Of a stretch of DNA of 27,269 bases, positions 1 to 8,483 are shown in pieces. Where the stretch lies: positions 1 through 27,269 of the forward strand of contig JAEZCN010000182.1 in NCBI GenBank assembly GCA_023433515.1. The letters run 5' to 3'. The position numbers and the translations under genes are program-made. The notes under the pieces were generated by a model. That model had not been told where the DNA came from. It made no database searches and saw only the letters and a program-made list of their open reading frames with translations. This stretch comes from Pseudomonadota bacterium. Its GTDB lineage: Bacteria > Pseudomonadota > Gammaproteobacteria > Steroidobacterales > Steroidobacteraceae. Positions within the stretch are counted from its first letter, which is position 1; every line of letters begins with the position of its first letter.

Positions 1-15
1 TAGGGTCCAATTCAA

Positions 16-2616
16 ATGAAGAGAATGCTCGTCAATGCAACTCAGCAAGAGGAGTTGCGCGTAGCACTGGTTGATGGTCAGAAGCTGTTCGATCTTTCCA
101 TCGAGATACCTTCCAAGGAACAGAAGAAAGCAAACATCTACAAAGGTCGGATTTCGCGCATCGAGCCCTCGCTCGAAGCGTGCTTCGTCGACTACGGCTC
201 CGATCGTCACGGCTTCCTGCCGCTCAAGGAAATTTCCAAGGAATACTTCCGCAAGGGCGCGGACAGTGGGCGCGGCAACATGCGCGACCTGCTCTCCGAA
301 GGCCAGGAAGTCATCGTCCAGGTCGAGAAGGAAGAACGCGGCAACAAGGGCGCGGCCCTCACCACGTTCATCTCCCTCGCCGGCCGTTTCCTGGTGCTGA
401 TGCCGAACAACCCGCGTGCCGGGGGCGTCTCGCGCCGCATCGAGGGCGAGGACCGCGACCAGATGCGCCAGGTCATGGATGAACTCGTCATCCCTGACGG
501 CATGGGCGCCATCGTGCGCACCGCCGGCGTCGGCCGCGCGGTGCAGGAACTGCAGTGGGACCTCGATAACCTCAAAGGCCAATGGGAACAGATCGACGCG
601 GCCACCAAGGACCGCCCTGCTCCCTACCTCGTGTATCGCGAAAGCGACGCAGTCACGCGCGCGCTGCGCGACTACCTGGCCGACGACATCGGCGAGGTCC
701 TGGTCGACGACGACGCCACCTTCGCCACCGCGCTGGAATACATGACGCGGTTCATGCCGCCCGAAACGCAGAAGAAGCTCAAGCGCTACACCGACGACAT
801 CCCGCTGTTCACGCGTTTCCAGATCGAGAGCCAGATCGAATCGGCCTACGCGCAGAAGGTCGAGTTGCCCTCGGGCGGTTCGATCGTCATCAACTACACC
901 GAGGCGCTGGTGTCGATCGACATCAACTCGGCGCGCGCCACGCGCGGCTCGGACATCGAGACCACCGCGACCAACACCAACCTCGAAGCCGCGGACGAGA
1001 TCGCGCGCCAGCTGCGCATCCGCGACATCGGCGGCCTGATCGTCATCGACTTCATCGACATGGAGTCGTCGAAGAACCAGCGCGATGTCGAAGACCGGCT
1101 CCGCGATGCCGTGAAGATGGACCGTGCCCGAATCCAGATCGGCCGTCTGTCACGTTTCGGCCTGCTGGAAATGTCGCGGCAGCGCCTGCGCCCCAGCTTG
1201 AGCGATTCCAGCCACCTGGTCTGCCCGCGATGCACCGGCATCGGCAGCATCCGGTCGGTGGAGTCCATGGCGCTCGCGATCCTGCGCCTCATCGGCGAGG
1301 AAGCCCGCAAGGACAAGACCGCGCAGGTCGTCGCCCAGGTCCCGGTGGAAGTGGCCACCTACCTGATCAACGAAAAGCGCGAGTGGCTGCGCACGCTCGA
1401 GGACAAGAGCGAAGTCGAGCTGCTGATCGTGCCGAACCAGTACATCCAGACGCCGGAGTACTCGATCAAGCGCGTGCGCACCGACGAGGTCGATCTGCCC
1501 GAGAACAAGACACTCAGTTACAAGATGCCGGAGCGTCCGGCGGTGGCCGATCCTTCCGGCACCAAGCAGGAAAAGCCGCAGCTCGAACCCGCGGCGGTCG
1601 TGCCGGCCGCGCCGGCGACGCCGGCGCCCGTCGTCGTGCACGTTCCGACGCCCGCACCGCAGGGTGCGCCGGCCGCGAAGGTCGTTGCGCCGCCGGCCGG
1701 CCTCGGGTTCTGGGACCGGCTGGTCTATCTATTCACCGGCAAGGCGCCCGAGGGCGCGGTCCAGAGCAAACCCGCGCGCGAAGGCGGCCGCCGCGATCAT
1801 CGCGAACGCGACCGAGATCGCGATCGCGATCGCGACCGTCATCGTCATGGCGAGCGCGACCGTGGCCGCGAGCGCAATGCACACGGCCGGCACCGCGACA
1901 AGGATCGGGACCGCGACCGCGACGGCCGCCGCGACAAGGAGGCCGGACGCGATGGAGACCGCAATCGCCATCGCGATCGCGACGGTCACAAGGAACACGC
2001 GCGCGAAGCCGCCCAGGGCGGGCGCGAACAGAATCGCGAGCGCGACGCGCACCGTGAGGCCGACCGGGAGAAGCAGCGTGAACGCAATCGTCAGCGCGAG
2101 CGCGAGCGTGAGGCGCAGCCGGCCCCCGCAGCAGCCGTCGCGGCCGCCGCGGCCAGCCCTGCTCCGGCCGCGAACGAAGACGCTGCCCCGTCCGGAAACG
2201 GACCCGCGCAGGAAGGCGGCGCCCGTGAGGGTCGTGCTCGCCGTGGCCGTCGCCGAGGACGTCGTGGCGGGCGCAATCGCGAGGGTGGTACGCCAGGCCA
2301 GTTCGGCGGCGAGGCGAACGAAGGTGAATTTTCAGGCGCCCGCGAAGCGTCTGCCGAAGAGCGCGCCTTCCATGCCCAGCAAAGCGATGGCGGTCACTCA
2401 CAGGCCGGCGAACCGCGCGAAGAGGCGGCACCCCGCGAGCAGGCTCCTCCCCGGGAGCAGGCGCCTCGTGAACCGGCCGAGCGTGCCGAGCCCGTGCGTG
2501 AATCGCGCAATGAGGGCACCCAGGCGCCTCTCGATCTGCCGCCCCCGCCGGCGCCCAAGCCCTACGTGGTCTGGTCGAGCGGCCCCAGCGACGGCTCGAC
2601 CCGCCGCGACGAATAG
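16..2616 (+). CDS. rne: Ribonuclease E (RNase E)
   Basis: Endoribonuclease that cuts single-stranded AU-rich RNA, matures rRNA and tRNA precursors and scaffolds the degradosome at the inner membrane. The first 500 or so residues match E. coli RNase E closely: start MKRMLVNATQQEELRVALVDG, S1 and 5'-sensor region, DNase I-like catalytic region with metal-binding D302 (DINSARATRG) and D345 (VIDFIDM), and the zinc-link cysteines C403 and C406 in CPRC. A short amphipathic stretch, LGFWDRLVYLFTG (563-575), could be the membrane anchor. The rest (about 590-866) is disordered: Arg/Asp/His-rich, then Ala/Pro, then a second Arg/Gly block, ending in PKPYVVWSS. At 866 residues it is shorter than the 1061 of E. 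coli. Only 15 nt of leader are in the window, so the autoregulatory 5' UTR cannot be assessed. Confidence 0.98.
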   Translation: MKRMLVNATQQEELRVALVDGQKLFDLSIEIPSKEQKKANIYKGRISRIEPSLEACFVDYGSDRHGFLPLKEISKEYFRKGADSGRGNMRDLLSEGQEVIVQVEKEERGNKGAALTTFISLAGRFLVLMPNNPRAGGVSRRIEGEDRDQMRQVMDELVIPDGMGAIVRTAGVGRAVQELQWDLDNLKGQWEQIDAATKDRPAPYLVYRESDAVTRALRDYLADDIGEVLVDDDATFATALEYMTRFMPPETQKKLKRYTDDIPLFTRFQIESQIESAYAQKVELPSGGSIVINYTEALVSIDINSARATRGSDIETTATNTNLEAADEIARQLRIRDIGGLIVIDFIDMESSKNQRDVEDRLRDAVKMDRARIQIGRLSRFGLLEMSRQRLRPSLSDSSHLVCPRCTGIGSIRSVESMALAILRLIGEEARKDKTAQVVAQVPVEVATYLINEKREWLRTLEDKSEVELLIVPNQYIQTPEYSIKRVRTDEVDLPENKTLSYKMPERPAVADPSGTKQEKPQLEPAAVVPAAPATPAPVVVHVPTPAPQGAPAAKVVAPPAGLGFWDRLVYLFTGKAPEGAVQSKPAREGGRRDHRERDRDRDRDRDRHRHGERDRGRERNAHGRHRDKDRDRDRDGRRDKEAGRDGDRNRHRDRDGHKEHAREAAQGGREQNRERDAHREADREKQRERNRQREREREAQPAPAAAVAAAAASPAPAANEDAAPSGNGPAQEGGAREGRARRGRRRGRRGGRNREGGTPGQFGGEANEGEFSGAREASAEERAFHAQQSDGGHSQAGEPREEAAPREQAPPREQAPREPAERAEPVRESRNEGTQAPLDLPPPPAPKPYVVWSSGPSDGSTRRDE
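1789..2112 (+). repeat. Low-complexity Arg/Asp repeat tract inside rne
   Basis: Tandem, imperfect CGCGAC/GATCGC-type units encode runs such as RDRDRDRDR and RERERE in the disordered C-terminal half of RNase E. The unit is short and the tract is almost only Arg, Asp, Glu, His and Gly codons. Such tracts bind RNA in other RNase E C-terminal halves. Here the near-identical DNA units also suggest slippage as the source. Confidence 0.7.
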
Positions 2617-2632
2617 TTAGTCGGCGAAGCCC

Positions 2633-3133
2633 TTACACGGGCCCGCGATCCTCCCGGATCGCGGGCCCTTTTTCTTCCAGCAACCGCCTCAGCAGTCCGC
2701 GCGCGCCGCATTCGCACAGGTCGAGCACGCGCTCGAAATCTTCGACTCCGCCGAAGTACGGGTCCGGCATTTCATCGAAACCGCACTCCGGGGCGTACTC
2801 GAGGAACAGCCCCGTTCGCGCGATCGAATCCGCACGACGCAGCGACTCGAGTTCGTCGAGATTCGAGCGATCCATCGCGAGCACCTGGTCGAAGCGGGCG
2901 AAATCCTCGTGCCTGATGCGCCGCGCTCGCAAACCGGCGATTTCGTAGCCGCGCCTGCGCGCCGCGGAGACGGTGCGACGATCCGGCGGCTCGCCCACGT
3001 GGTAGTCCGCCGTGCCGGCCGAATCCACTTCCAGCTCGAGCCCGGGGAACTCCCGCGCCGCGATCGCCCGCACGACGCCCTCGGCGGTCGGCGAGCGACA
3101 GATGTTTCCGAGACAAACAAACAGGATTCTCAT
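2633..3133 (-). CDS. Low-molecular-weight protein-tyrosine phosphatase
   Basis: Cytoplasmic phosphatase of the LMW-PTP/arsenate-reductase fold (Wzb/PtpA type). The signature loop CLGNICRS gives nucleophile C7 and phosphate-binding R13, and the DPYFGG loop (D124) supplies the general acid. At 166 residues it has a normal family length. The start at 3133 was chosen because family members begin a few residues before CX5R. A longer in-frame start at 3211 has a much better ribosome binding site (see 3212-3219) and would add 26 residues. No polysaccharide or tyrosine-kinase genes are adjacent, so the substrate is unknown. Being next to rne and in the neighbourhood of kdsB matches the gene order I recall in Pseudomonas-like genomes. 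Its stop is 16 nt from that of rne. Confidence 0.93.
   Translation of the reverse strand: MRILFVCLGNICRSPTAEGVVRAIAAREFPGLELEVDSAGTADYHVGEPPDRRTVSAARRRGYEIAGLRARRIRHEDFARFDQVLAMDRSNLDELESLRRADSIARTGLFLEYAPECGFDEMPDPYFGGVEDFERVLDLCECGARGLLRRLLEEKGPAIREDRGPV
2639..2673 (+). terminator. Rho-independent terminator of rne
   Basis: GGGCCCGCGATC (2639-2650) and GATCGCGGGCCC (2657-2668) pair perfectly. An extra C-G pair closes a four-base loop, and TTTTT (2669-2673) follows. The hairpin starts 22 nt after the rne stop. It lies wholly within the last codons of the convergent phosphatase gene, so the same DNA encodes that protein's C-terminus. Confidence 0.9.
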
Positions 3134-3211
3134 GCGGATCCGATGGTGCCCGTTCGCCGGAGTCGCGGAAACCCTGACTTTCGGTATCGCGGTTCGCGAC
3201 GACGATCCCAT

Positions 3212-3219
3212 TTCCCTCC
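3212..3219 (-). promoter_or_regulatory. Strong Shine-Dalgarno before an upstream alternative start of the phosphatase gene
   Basis: Read on the minus strand this is GGAGGGAA directly followed by ATG at 3211, in frame with the phosphatase gene. The family-conserved ATG at 3133 has only a weak GGA. Either the protein carries a 26-residue N-terminal extension or this site is fortuitous. Confidence 0.4.
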
Positions 3220-3292
3220 AAACAAGCCCGTTGGCGCAATATCGCGACGAATTCCTACTCCTATCTTCTCGCGCGCGCCGGTATAAGGCGGT

Positions 3293-5560
3293 ATGCGCTA
3301 CATAAGTCGTGGACCGATCCTGGCCGGCCTCGCCGCGTTGTTGCTGGTCGCATGTGGCGGGGGTGATGACGGCGATGGGCCGGTCACACCCGCCAATGTT
3401 TCGCCCAGGGCGAACGCGGGTACCGCGCAGACGGTGACCTCGGGGGCCGTCGTCACACTCGACGGTTCGGCGAGCAGCGATCCCGACGGCAACATCAACA
3501 CCTACGCGTGGACACAGACGGGCGGCACGCCGGCGGTCACGCTGTCCAATCCGGCATCCGCGCAGCCGACGTTCACGGCGCCCGACGTCGCCAACGCGGC
3601 GACGCTCACGTTCTCGCTCACGGTGACCGACAACCGCGGCGCGACCAGCACGGCTTCGACGGTGGCGATCACCGTGAACCCCGCCAACAATACGTCCCCT
3701 ACGGCAAACGCCGGTACGCCGCAGACCGTGACCTCGGGCGACATGGTCGCGCTGGACGGCACCGGGAGCAGCGACCCGGATGGCACCCTCGCGGCTTACG
3801 CGTGGTCGCAGAGCGGCGGCACGCCCGTCGTACCTCTGTCGGATCCGGCGAGCGCGGAGCCGACCTTCCTGGCGCCCACGGTGATCTCACCGGCGACGCT
3901 CACGTTCTCGCTCGTCGTCACGGATGACCGGGGCGCGATCAGTCCGGCGTCCACGGTCACGGTCATCGTGAATCCGCCGGGCGGCGGCAATGTCACGGTC
4001 ACGGGCACGATCCGGTATCAGCGCGTCCAGTTCAGCACGACACTCAATCTCGGACTGAATTACGCCAATCAGACGATGCACCCGGCGCGCGCGATCGTCG
4101 TTCGCGCGATCGACGGGACGACCGACAACGTGCTCGCGACCGGCTCGACCAACGAGAACGGCGTCTATGCGCTGTCGGTGCCAGCGAATTCCAGCATCCG
4201 GATCCAGGCGGTGGCCCAGATGCTTCGGGACGACTCATCGCCGTTGCCGCGCTGGGATTTCACCGTGATGGACATCAAGGACGACAATGACGTCCCGAGG
4301 CCAGATCCAGAGCCCTACGTCTTCACCGACGTCACGCCGTTCAATTCGAACACCGCCGGAGCGCACGACCTCGCGATTCTGTCGGGATTCAACACGAGCG
4401 GCACGGTGACGGGCACGCGCGCATCGGCGCCGTTCGCGATCCTCGACACGGTCTACCAGTCCGTGCAGACCGTTCTGTCGGTCGCACCGAGCACGAACTT
4501 CCCGGTGCTCATCCTCGACTGGGCGCCTGACAATCCGGGCGGCGAGACGTATTACGACCCGGGCCCCAACGTCATCACGTTGTCCGCCGAAGTCACCGAA
4601 GACACGGACGAGTTCGATCAGCACGTCATCGCCCATGAATTCGGTCACTACGTCGAGGACAGCTTCTCGCGCGCCGACAACATCGGTGGCCCACACGGCC
4701 GCGGCGACAAGCTCGACATCCGCGTCGCCTTCGGCGAGGGATTCGGCTACGCGTTCGCCGCCATGGTGCTGGACGATCCCGTCGCACGCGATTCGTACGT
4801 GAGCGGGACCTCGCGGTTTTCGAGCACCTTCGACGTGGAAGACAATCCACCCAGCAATCCCGTCGGTGCGCCCCAGGAGGACTACGGCTGCTTCTGCAGC
4901 GAATCGTCGGTCTGGTCGATCCTGTGGGATCTCTACGATCCGGTCGCGGATGGCGCGGATACGTTGTCGCTCGGTTTCGCGCCGCTCTGGAACGTGCTGG
5001 TCAATGAGCAGCGCGAGACTCCGGCTTTCACGAGCATTTTCTCGTTCATCACGGCTCTGAAGGCGAATCATCCCGGCCAGGCGACGGCGATCGATCAGCT
5101 ACTGCTGGCGCAAAACGTCGACGTGGTCGTCGATGCCTTCGCCACCGGGCAGGGACTGTTTCCACCTGCGGTACCGGAGTCCGCGGTTCTGCCGCTCTAT
5201 GAAACGATAAACTTCGGCCAACAACGCATCCTGTTCAGCACGGATGCCGCGGGCACGTTCAATGCGCTCGGGAACCGCCGCTTCATCCGCTTCAACGTGT
5301 CGGACGCGCCGCGCAACATCACGATCACGGCGTATTCGTCGAACACCAATGCTCCGGTCGACACAGATTTCGTGGTGTACCGAAATGGAGTCGTGTTCGC
5401 GACCGGCTTCAGTCCCAATGGAAGCGCAACGACTCCCGAAGTGCAGAACTTCACGGCGACCCAGAACGGCACCTACATCATCGACGTTTACGACTGCGCC
5501 AATGGCTGCGGAGACCAGGGCACGCCGGGCGACTACAACCTCACCGTGACGATCAATTGA
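3293..5560 (+). CDS. PKD-repeat zinc-metallopeptidase-like lipoprotein
   Basis: Predicted exported lipoprotein of 755 residues. The signal peptide ends in the lipobox LVAC with the lipidated Cys at residue 21, which supports this start. Two PKD/Ig-like beta-sandwich repeats follow (about 35-132 and 133-230; each with DG.ASSDPDG-type and TVTDNRGA-type motifs). Next comes a carboxypeptidase-regulatory-like domain (about 232-310; GSTNENGVYALSVPA). A catalytic region carries HEFGH (448-452), followed by a GEGFGYAF segment whose E482 may be the third zinc ligand. A C-terminal jelly-roll/PPC-like domain (about 645-755) ends in a typical GTYIIDVY...GDYNLTV pattern. Cysteine pairs (GCFC, CANGC) suggest disulphides outside the cytoplasm. 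It is probably a surface or periplasmic protease; the substrate is unknown. Zinc binding is inferred from the motif. It probably shares an operon with the lipoprotein gene at 5571. Confidence 0.85.
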   Translation: MRYISRGPILAGLAALLLVACGGGDDGDGPVTPANVSPRANAGTAQTVTSGAVVTLDGSASSDPDGNINTYAWTQTGGTPAVTLSNPASAQPTFTAPDVANAATLTFSLTVTDNRGATSTASTVAITVNPANNTSPTANAGTPQTVTSGDMVALDGTGSSDPDGTLAAYAWSQSGGTPVVPLSDPASAEPTFLAPTVISPATLTFSLVVTDDRGAISPASTVTVIVNPPGGGNVTVTGTIRYQRVQFSTTLNLGLNYANQTMHPARAIVVRAIDGTTDNVLATGSTNENGVYALSVPANSSIRIQAVAQMLRDDSSPLPRWDFTVMDIKDDNDVPRPDPEPYVFTDVTPFNSNTAGAHDLAILSGFNTSGTVTGTRASAPFAILDTVYQSVQTVLSVAPSTNFPVLILDWAPDNPGGETYYDPGPNVITLSAEVTEDTDEFDQHVIAHEFGHYVEDSFSRADNIGGPHGRGDKLDIRVAFGEGFGYAFAAMVLDDPVARDSYVSGTSRFSSTFDVEDNPPSNPVGAPQEDYGCFCSESSVWSILWDLYDPVADGADTLSLGFAPLWNVLVNEQRETPAFTSIFSFITALKANHPGQATAIDQLLLAQNVDVVVDAFATGQGLFPPAVPESAVLPLYETINFGQQRILFSTDAAGTFNALGNRRFIRFNVSDAPRNITITAYSSNTNAPVDTDFVVYRNGVVFATGFSPNGSATTPEVQNFTATQNGTYIIDVYDCANGCGDQGTPGDYNLTVTIN
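3395..3982 (+). repeat. Tandem duplication of a 294-bp PKD-domain unit
   Basis: Units at 3395-3688 and 3689-3982 are in frame, the same length (98 codons) and clearly similar at the DNA level, sharing for example GACCTCGGG and CTCACGTTCTCGCTC. They encode PKD domains 1 and 2 of the lipoprotein, indicating internal domain duplication. Confidence 0.75.
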
Positions 5561-5570
5561 GGTCATGACC

Positions 5571-6212
5571 ATGGCGAATTCCCTTGCCTTTCGAAACGCG
5601 GCCGGCGCGGCGCTGTTGGCACTCATGATGCTGGCCTGCGCGAAATCGACGCCCCCCGCCGAACCCGCTCCGGCGCCGATGAAGGAAGCCGCCTCCGAGC
5701 AGGCTCCGGAAACGGCTCCGGGCTGGAACCCCACCGATGAAGCGACTCCCGCTCCACCGGAGCCCAGCGATCCTTCAACGATGCCTCCGCCGCAGGATCC
5801 ACCCGCCGCCTCGATCGAGCCCGCCCTGAACGCCATGCCGCTGGCCCGTCCCAGCGCCAAGATCAGCGTGGCCGCCGACGTCCGGTATCAGATCGACGGG
5901 CCGATCGCCCCAGGCCAGTCGGCCACGCTTCACGTGGCGGTGGTCCCGCGCATCGCGGGCGCACCGATGCAGGTCAGCCTTCCCGAGAAGGCCGGGCTGA
6001 CCGTCGCGGCGGGGCCCGCCCGCGTCCAGAAACTCGGAAATCGGGACGTCATTCGCCGGCAATACGCCGTTACACGGGCTGCCGAGTCGGCCAGGGAGAT
6101 CCGCGTCCTCGTGACCATGGATGCCGCCGAGGGGACGGGCTTCGGCTTCTTCACCATTCCACTGGAAAGTTCGACGCCGTCAAGAAAACTGGATTCGGTC
6201 AAACAGCAGTGA
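5571..6212 (+). CDS. Proline-rich lipoprotein of unknown function
   Basis: I do not recognise this family. The product has a hydrophobic signal segment (LLALMMLAC) with a lipobox cysteine at residue 23 of this start, then a Pro/Ala/Glu-rich unstructured stretch of about 70 residues, and then a compact C-terminal part of about 120 residues that looks all-beta (VRYQIDGPIAPGQSATLHV...). The start at 5571 was preferred over ATG 5565 because GAGG at 5559-5562 sits 8 nt before it and only 2 nt before 5565. The gene begins 10 nt after the stop of the metallopeptidase lipoprotein, so the two are probably cotranscribed and may act together in the envelope. It ends 34 nt before the GTG of the cyclase gene. 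Confidence 0.85.
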   Translation: MANSLAFRNAAGAALLALMMLACAKSTPPAEPAPAPMKEAASEQAPETAPGWNPTDEATPAPPEPSDPSTMPPPQDPPAASIEPALNAMPLARPSAKISVAADVRYQIDGPIAPGQSATLHVAVVPRIAGAPMQVSLPEKAGLTVAAGPARVQKLGNRDVIRRQYAVTRAAESAREIRVLVTMDAAEGTGFGFFTIPLESSTPSRKLDSVKQQ

Positions 6213-6233
6213 GTGCACCGCAGCGCGGACGCG

Positions 6234-6239
6234 TAAACT
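6234..6239 (+). promoter_or_regulatory. Candidate -10 hexamer of a leaderless transcript (TPR-GGDEF gene)
   Basis: TAAACT lies 7 nt before the GTG start at 6247, with no Shine-Dalgarno between. The distance would place transcription initiation at or next to the start codon. No convincing -35 was found; support comes mainly from the same arrangement at other genes here. Confidence 0.3.
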
Positions 6240-6246
6240 ACGCGCC

Positions 6247-8184
6247 GTGCACGGACCCACCATCCGTTATCGTTCATCAAGCGCCGTCGTCCTGACGGCG
6301 CTTTCATGCATGCTGCTCGCGCCGGTCGCACGCGCGGCCTGCATCGGCGAGCAGACCGGTGATCTCGCGGAGCTCGAGGAACAGGCCTTCCGGGATCCGG
6401 CATCGGCCCTGCCCCAACTCGCCAACACCATCTCGACCACGGCCGACATGCCGACCACGCGCCGCGCGGCTCTCCACGCGATCGCCGCCGACGCCGCCCG
6501 CCAGCTCGGCTTCAGTCGCCAGTCCATTACCCATGCGGATGCCGGCCTCGCGCTGCTGCCCGCCGGGGACATGTCGGATCTCGCGGTGCGCATGCGCACC
6601 GTGCGCGCGCTGGTGAGCACCAACGTCGGCGGTATCGACGCCGCGATCGTCGAGCTCACGCGCGTAGCCGACGCGGTACGGGACCGGCCGCTGGCCCTGG
6701 GCTGCGTGCTGCGCGATCGCGGCTGGCTCAACTTTCGCGACGGCAATGCCGATCAGGCCCTCGATGACCTGCTGCGCGCGTACGCGCTGCTGCGCAGGGT
6801 GGCATCGCGCGAGGAAGCCATGGTCGCCGCGGGTCGGCTGTCGATGGCTCAGTTCTCGGTGCGCGACTACCCGCAGGCGCTCGCGCTGGCGGACGAGACC
6901 ATCGCGTTCTTCCGCGAACAGAACGCGCAGATCCGACTGGCGACCGCACTTGACCGGCGCGCCGCGATCCTGACCGCCGCGGGTCGTCTCGACGAAGCCA
7001 ACATGGCTGCGACCGAGGCGTTGCGACTTCACGAAACCATCGGCGATCGTGTGGGCACGGGCCTGTCGCAGCTGCGCATGTGCGGAGTGCAGATCCAGCG
7101 CAATGCGCTCGCCGAGGCCGCGCGCTGGTGCGATCGCGCCGAGCTGACCCTCAGCCAGACCAGCGGCATGGACGACAACGACTACCGTACGCTCGCGGCG
7201 CTGCGCGGGCGGCTGAATCTCGCGCTCGGTCATTCGAAGGAAGCCGTCGAGCAGTTCAACCGCGCGATCGCGCCGGGCGGCGCCCAGCCGGCGGACGACA
7301 TCGCCGAGCTCTACGAGCTGCGCTCGCGCGCGCATGCGGCCGTCGGCAACTACCCCGCCGCGTTCACGGACCAGGGCGAATACCTGCGGCGCGTGCGCGA
7401 ACAGGGCACGCTCGACCGCATCCGCGAAGTCGCGCAGCTGCGCGTGCAGTTCGAGAGTGACCAGGAGCAGCAGAAGATCGCTCTGCTCGAGAAGGACAAG
7501 CGCCTCGCCGAGGAGCGGCTCACGAGCCAGCAGCGCACGACGCAGCTCATCGCGCTCGCGGGACTCGCCGGTCTCGTGACGGCGTTCGTGCTCGGATATG
7601 CGCTGTGGTCCAACCGCCGCCACCGCGCGGAGCTGATCCGGCTCGCCGAACGCGACGAACTCACCGGGCTGCTCAACCGTCGCGCGATCGTGCGCAAGGC
7701 GGTCGAGTTCCTGTCACGCGCGCGCGAGGCGAAGGGCACGCTGATCATCGGTCTCATCGATCTCGATCACTTCAAGTCGATCAACGACCGCTTCGGGCAC
7801 GCGGTCGGCGACCAGATCCTGCAGCGGTTCTCGGCGGTGCTGCGCAGCTCGCTGCAGACCAACGAGGTGTTCGGACGTTACGGCGGCGAGGAATTCCTGG
7901 TGCTGTTCCCGGACTTCACGCTCGACCAGGCGCGGCAGGCATCCGAGAAGTTGCGCGCGGCGCTGCGCACGCAGCGCATGAAGGTCGAGGACCACGACGT
8001 CACCATCACGCTGAGCCTCGGCCTCGCGAGCTACGAACCGGGTGACGTGCTGTTCGACCAGATCGCACGCCGCGCCGATATCGCCTTGTACGTAGCCAAG
8101 ACTCAAGGGCGCGATCGTGTCGAGATCTACAACTCGGCCCGCCACGGGACGATGACTGCCATGAGTGGCACCCGGCAGCGTTAA
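6247..8184 (+). CDS. TPR-containing membrane diguanylate cyclase
   Basis: Predicted inner-membrane enzyme making cyclic di-GMP from two GTP. With the GTG start at 6247 (645 residues) the protein begins with a signal peptide ending near ARA-ACIGEQ; an upstream ATG would run through the previous gene and bury it. Residues about 40-400 are helical TPR-like repeats, presumably periplasmic. A charged coiled-coil (about 395-430), a transmembrane helix (434-456) and a cytoplasmic GGDEF domain follow. The GGDEF domain has DELTGLLNRR, DLDHFKSINDRFGH and the active-site motif GGEEF (546-550). The position of the RxxD inhibitory site holds QTNE, so product feedback is probably absent. The architecture is common in Xanthomonadales-like bacteria; the ligand sensed is unknown. 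The stop TAA shares its two A bases with the inverted-repeat element that follows. Confidence 0.93.
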   Translation: MHGPTIRYRSSSAVVLTALSCMLLAPVARAACIGEQTGDLAELEEQAFRDPASALPQLANTISTTADMPTTRRAALHAIAADAARQLGFSRQSITHADAGLALLPAGDMSDLAVRMRTVRALVSTNVGGIDAAIVELTRVADAVRDRPLALGCVLRDRGWLNFRDGNADQALDDLLRAYALLRRVASREEAMVAAGRLSMAQFSVRDYPQALALADETIAFFREQNAQIRLATALDRRAAILTAAGRLDEANMAATEALRLHETIGDRVGTGLSQLRMCGVQIQRNALAEAARWCDRAELTLSQTSGMDDNDYRTLAALRGRLNLALGHSKEAVEQFNRAIAPGGAQPADDIAELYELRSRAHAAVGNYPAAFTDQGEYLRRVREQGTLDRIREVAQLRVQFESDQEQQKIALLEKDKRLAEERLTSQQRTTQLIALAGLAGLVTAFVLGYALWSNRRHRAELIRLAERDELTGLLNRRAIVRKAVEFLSRAREAKGTLIIGLIDLDHFKSINDRFGHAVGDQILQRFSAVLRSSLQTNEVFGRYGGEEFLVLFPDFTLDQARQASEKLRAALRTQRMKVEDHDVTITLSLGLASYEPGDVLFDQIARRADIALYVAKTQGRDRVEIYNSARHGTMTAMSGTRQR

Positions 8185-8224
8185 TGGGGACATTCCTCGT
8201 TTCCTAGCAAACGGGGACGGACCT
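8183..8224 (+). repeat. Left terminal inverted repeat of copy 1
   Basis: Begins AATGGGGACATTCC and ends GGACCT. It contains two related boxes, GGGGACATTCC and GGGGACGGACC, separated by TTTCCTAGCAAA. It pairs with 8484-8525 at 40 of 42 positions. The first two A bases are also the last two of the upstream TAA stop. Confidence 0.9.
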
Positions 8225-8483
8225 CAATGATGGCTCGACCAGTCCCGGCGATTACCCCTCTGCGTTGACGGCATGGCCGGCGCCCCACACGATGGCTTTC
8301 GCGTCCGCGGCGCGCCCCAGCTGTTGGAAGCGCCGAGCGATGGACCGCCGGCCGCGGCGCGGGTTATCCGTCTCTGCCAATCATCGAAGTCGCCTGGCGC
8401 AGCCTGAGGGAGTCCCTTGCCGACGCGACTGTCACCAGCTAAGAGAAGCATCGCTGGGGTCGATGGCTGCGTGCCATCAAATC

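Noticed and set aside
1664..2620. Long open frame overlapping the rne C-terminal half in another frame
   Set aside because: It is a by-product of the GC-rich repetitive Arg/Asp coding; the product is low-complexity with no family, and the rne frame matches known RNase E on both sides.
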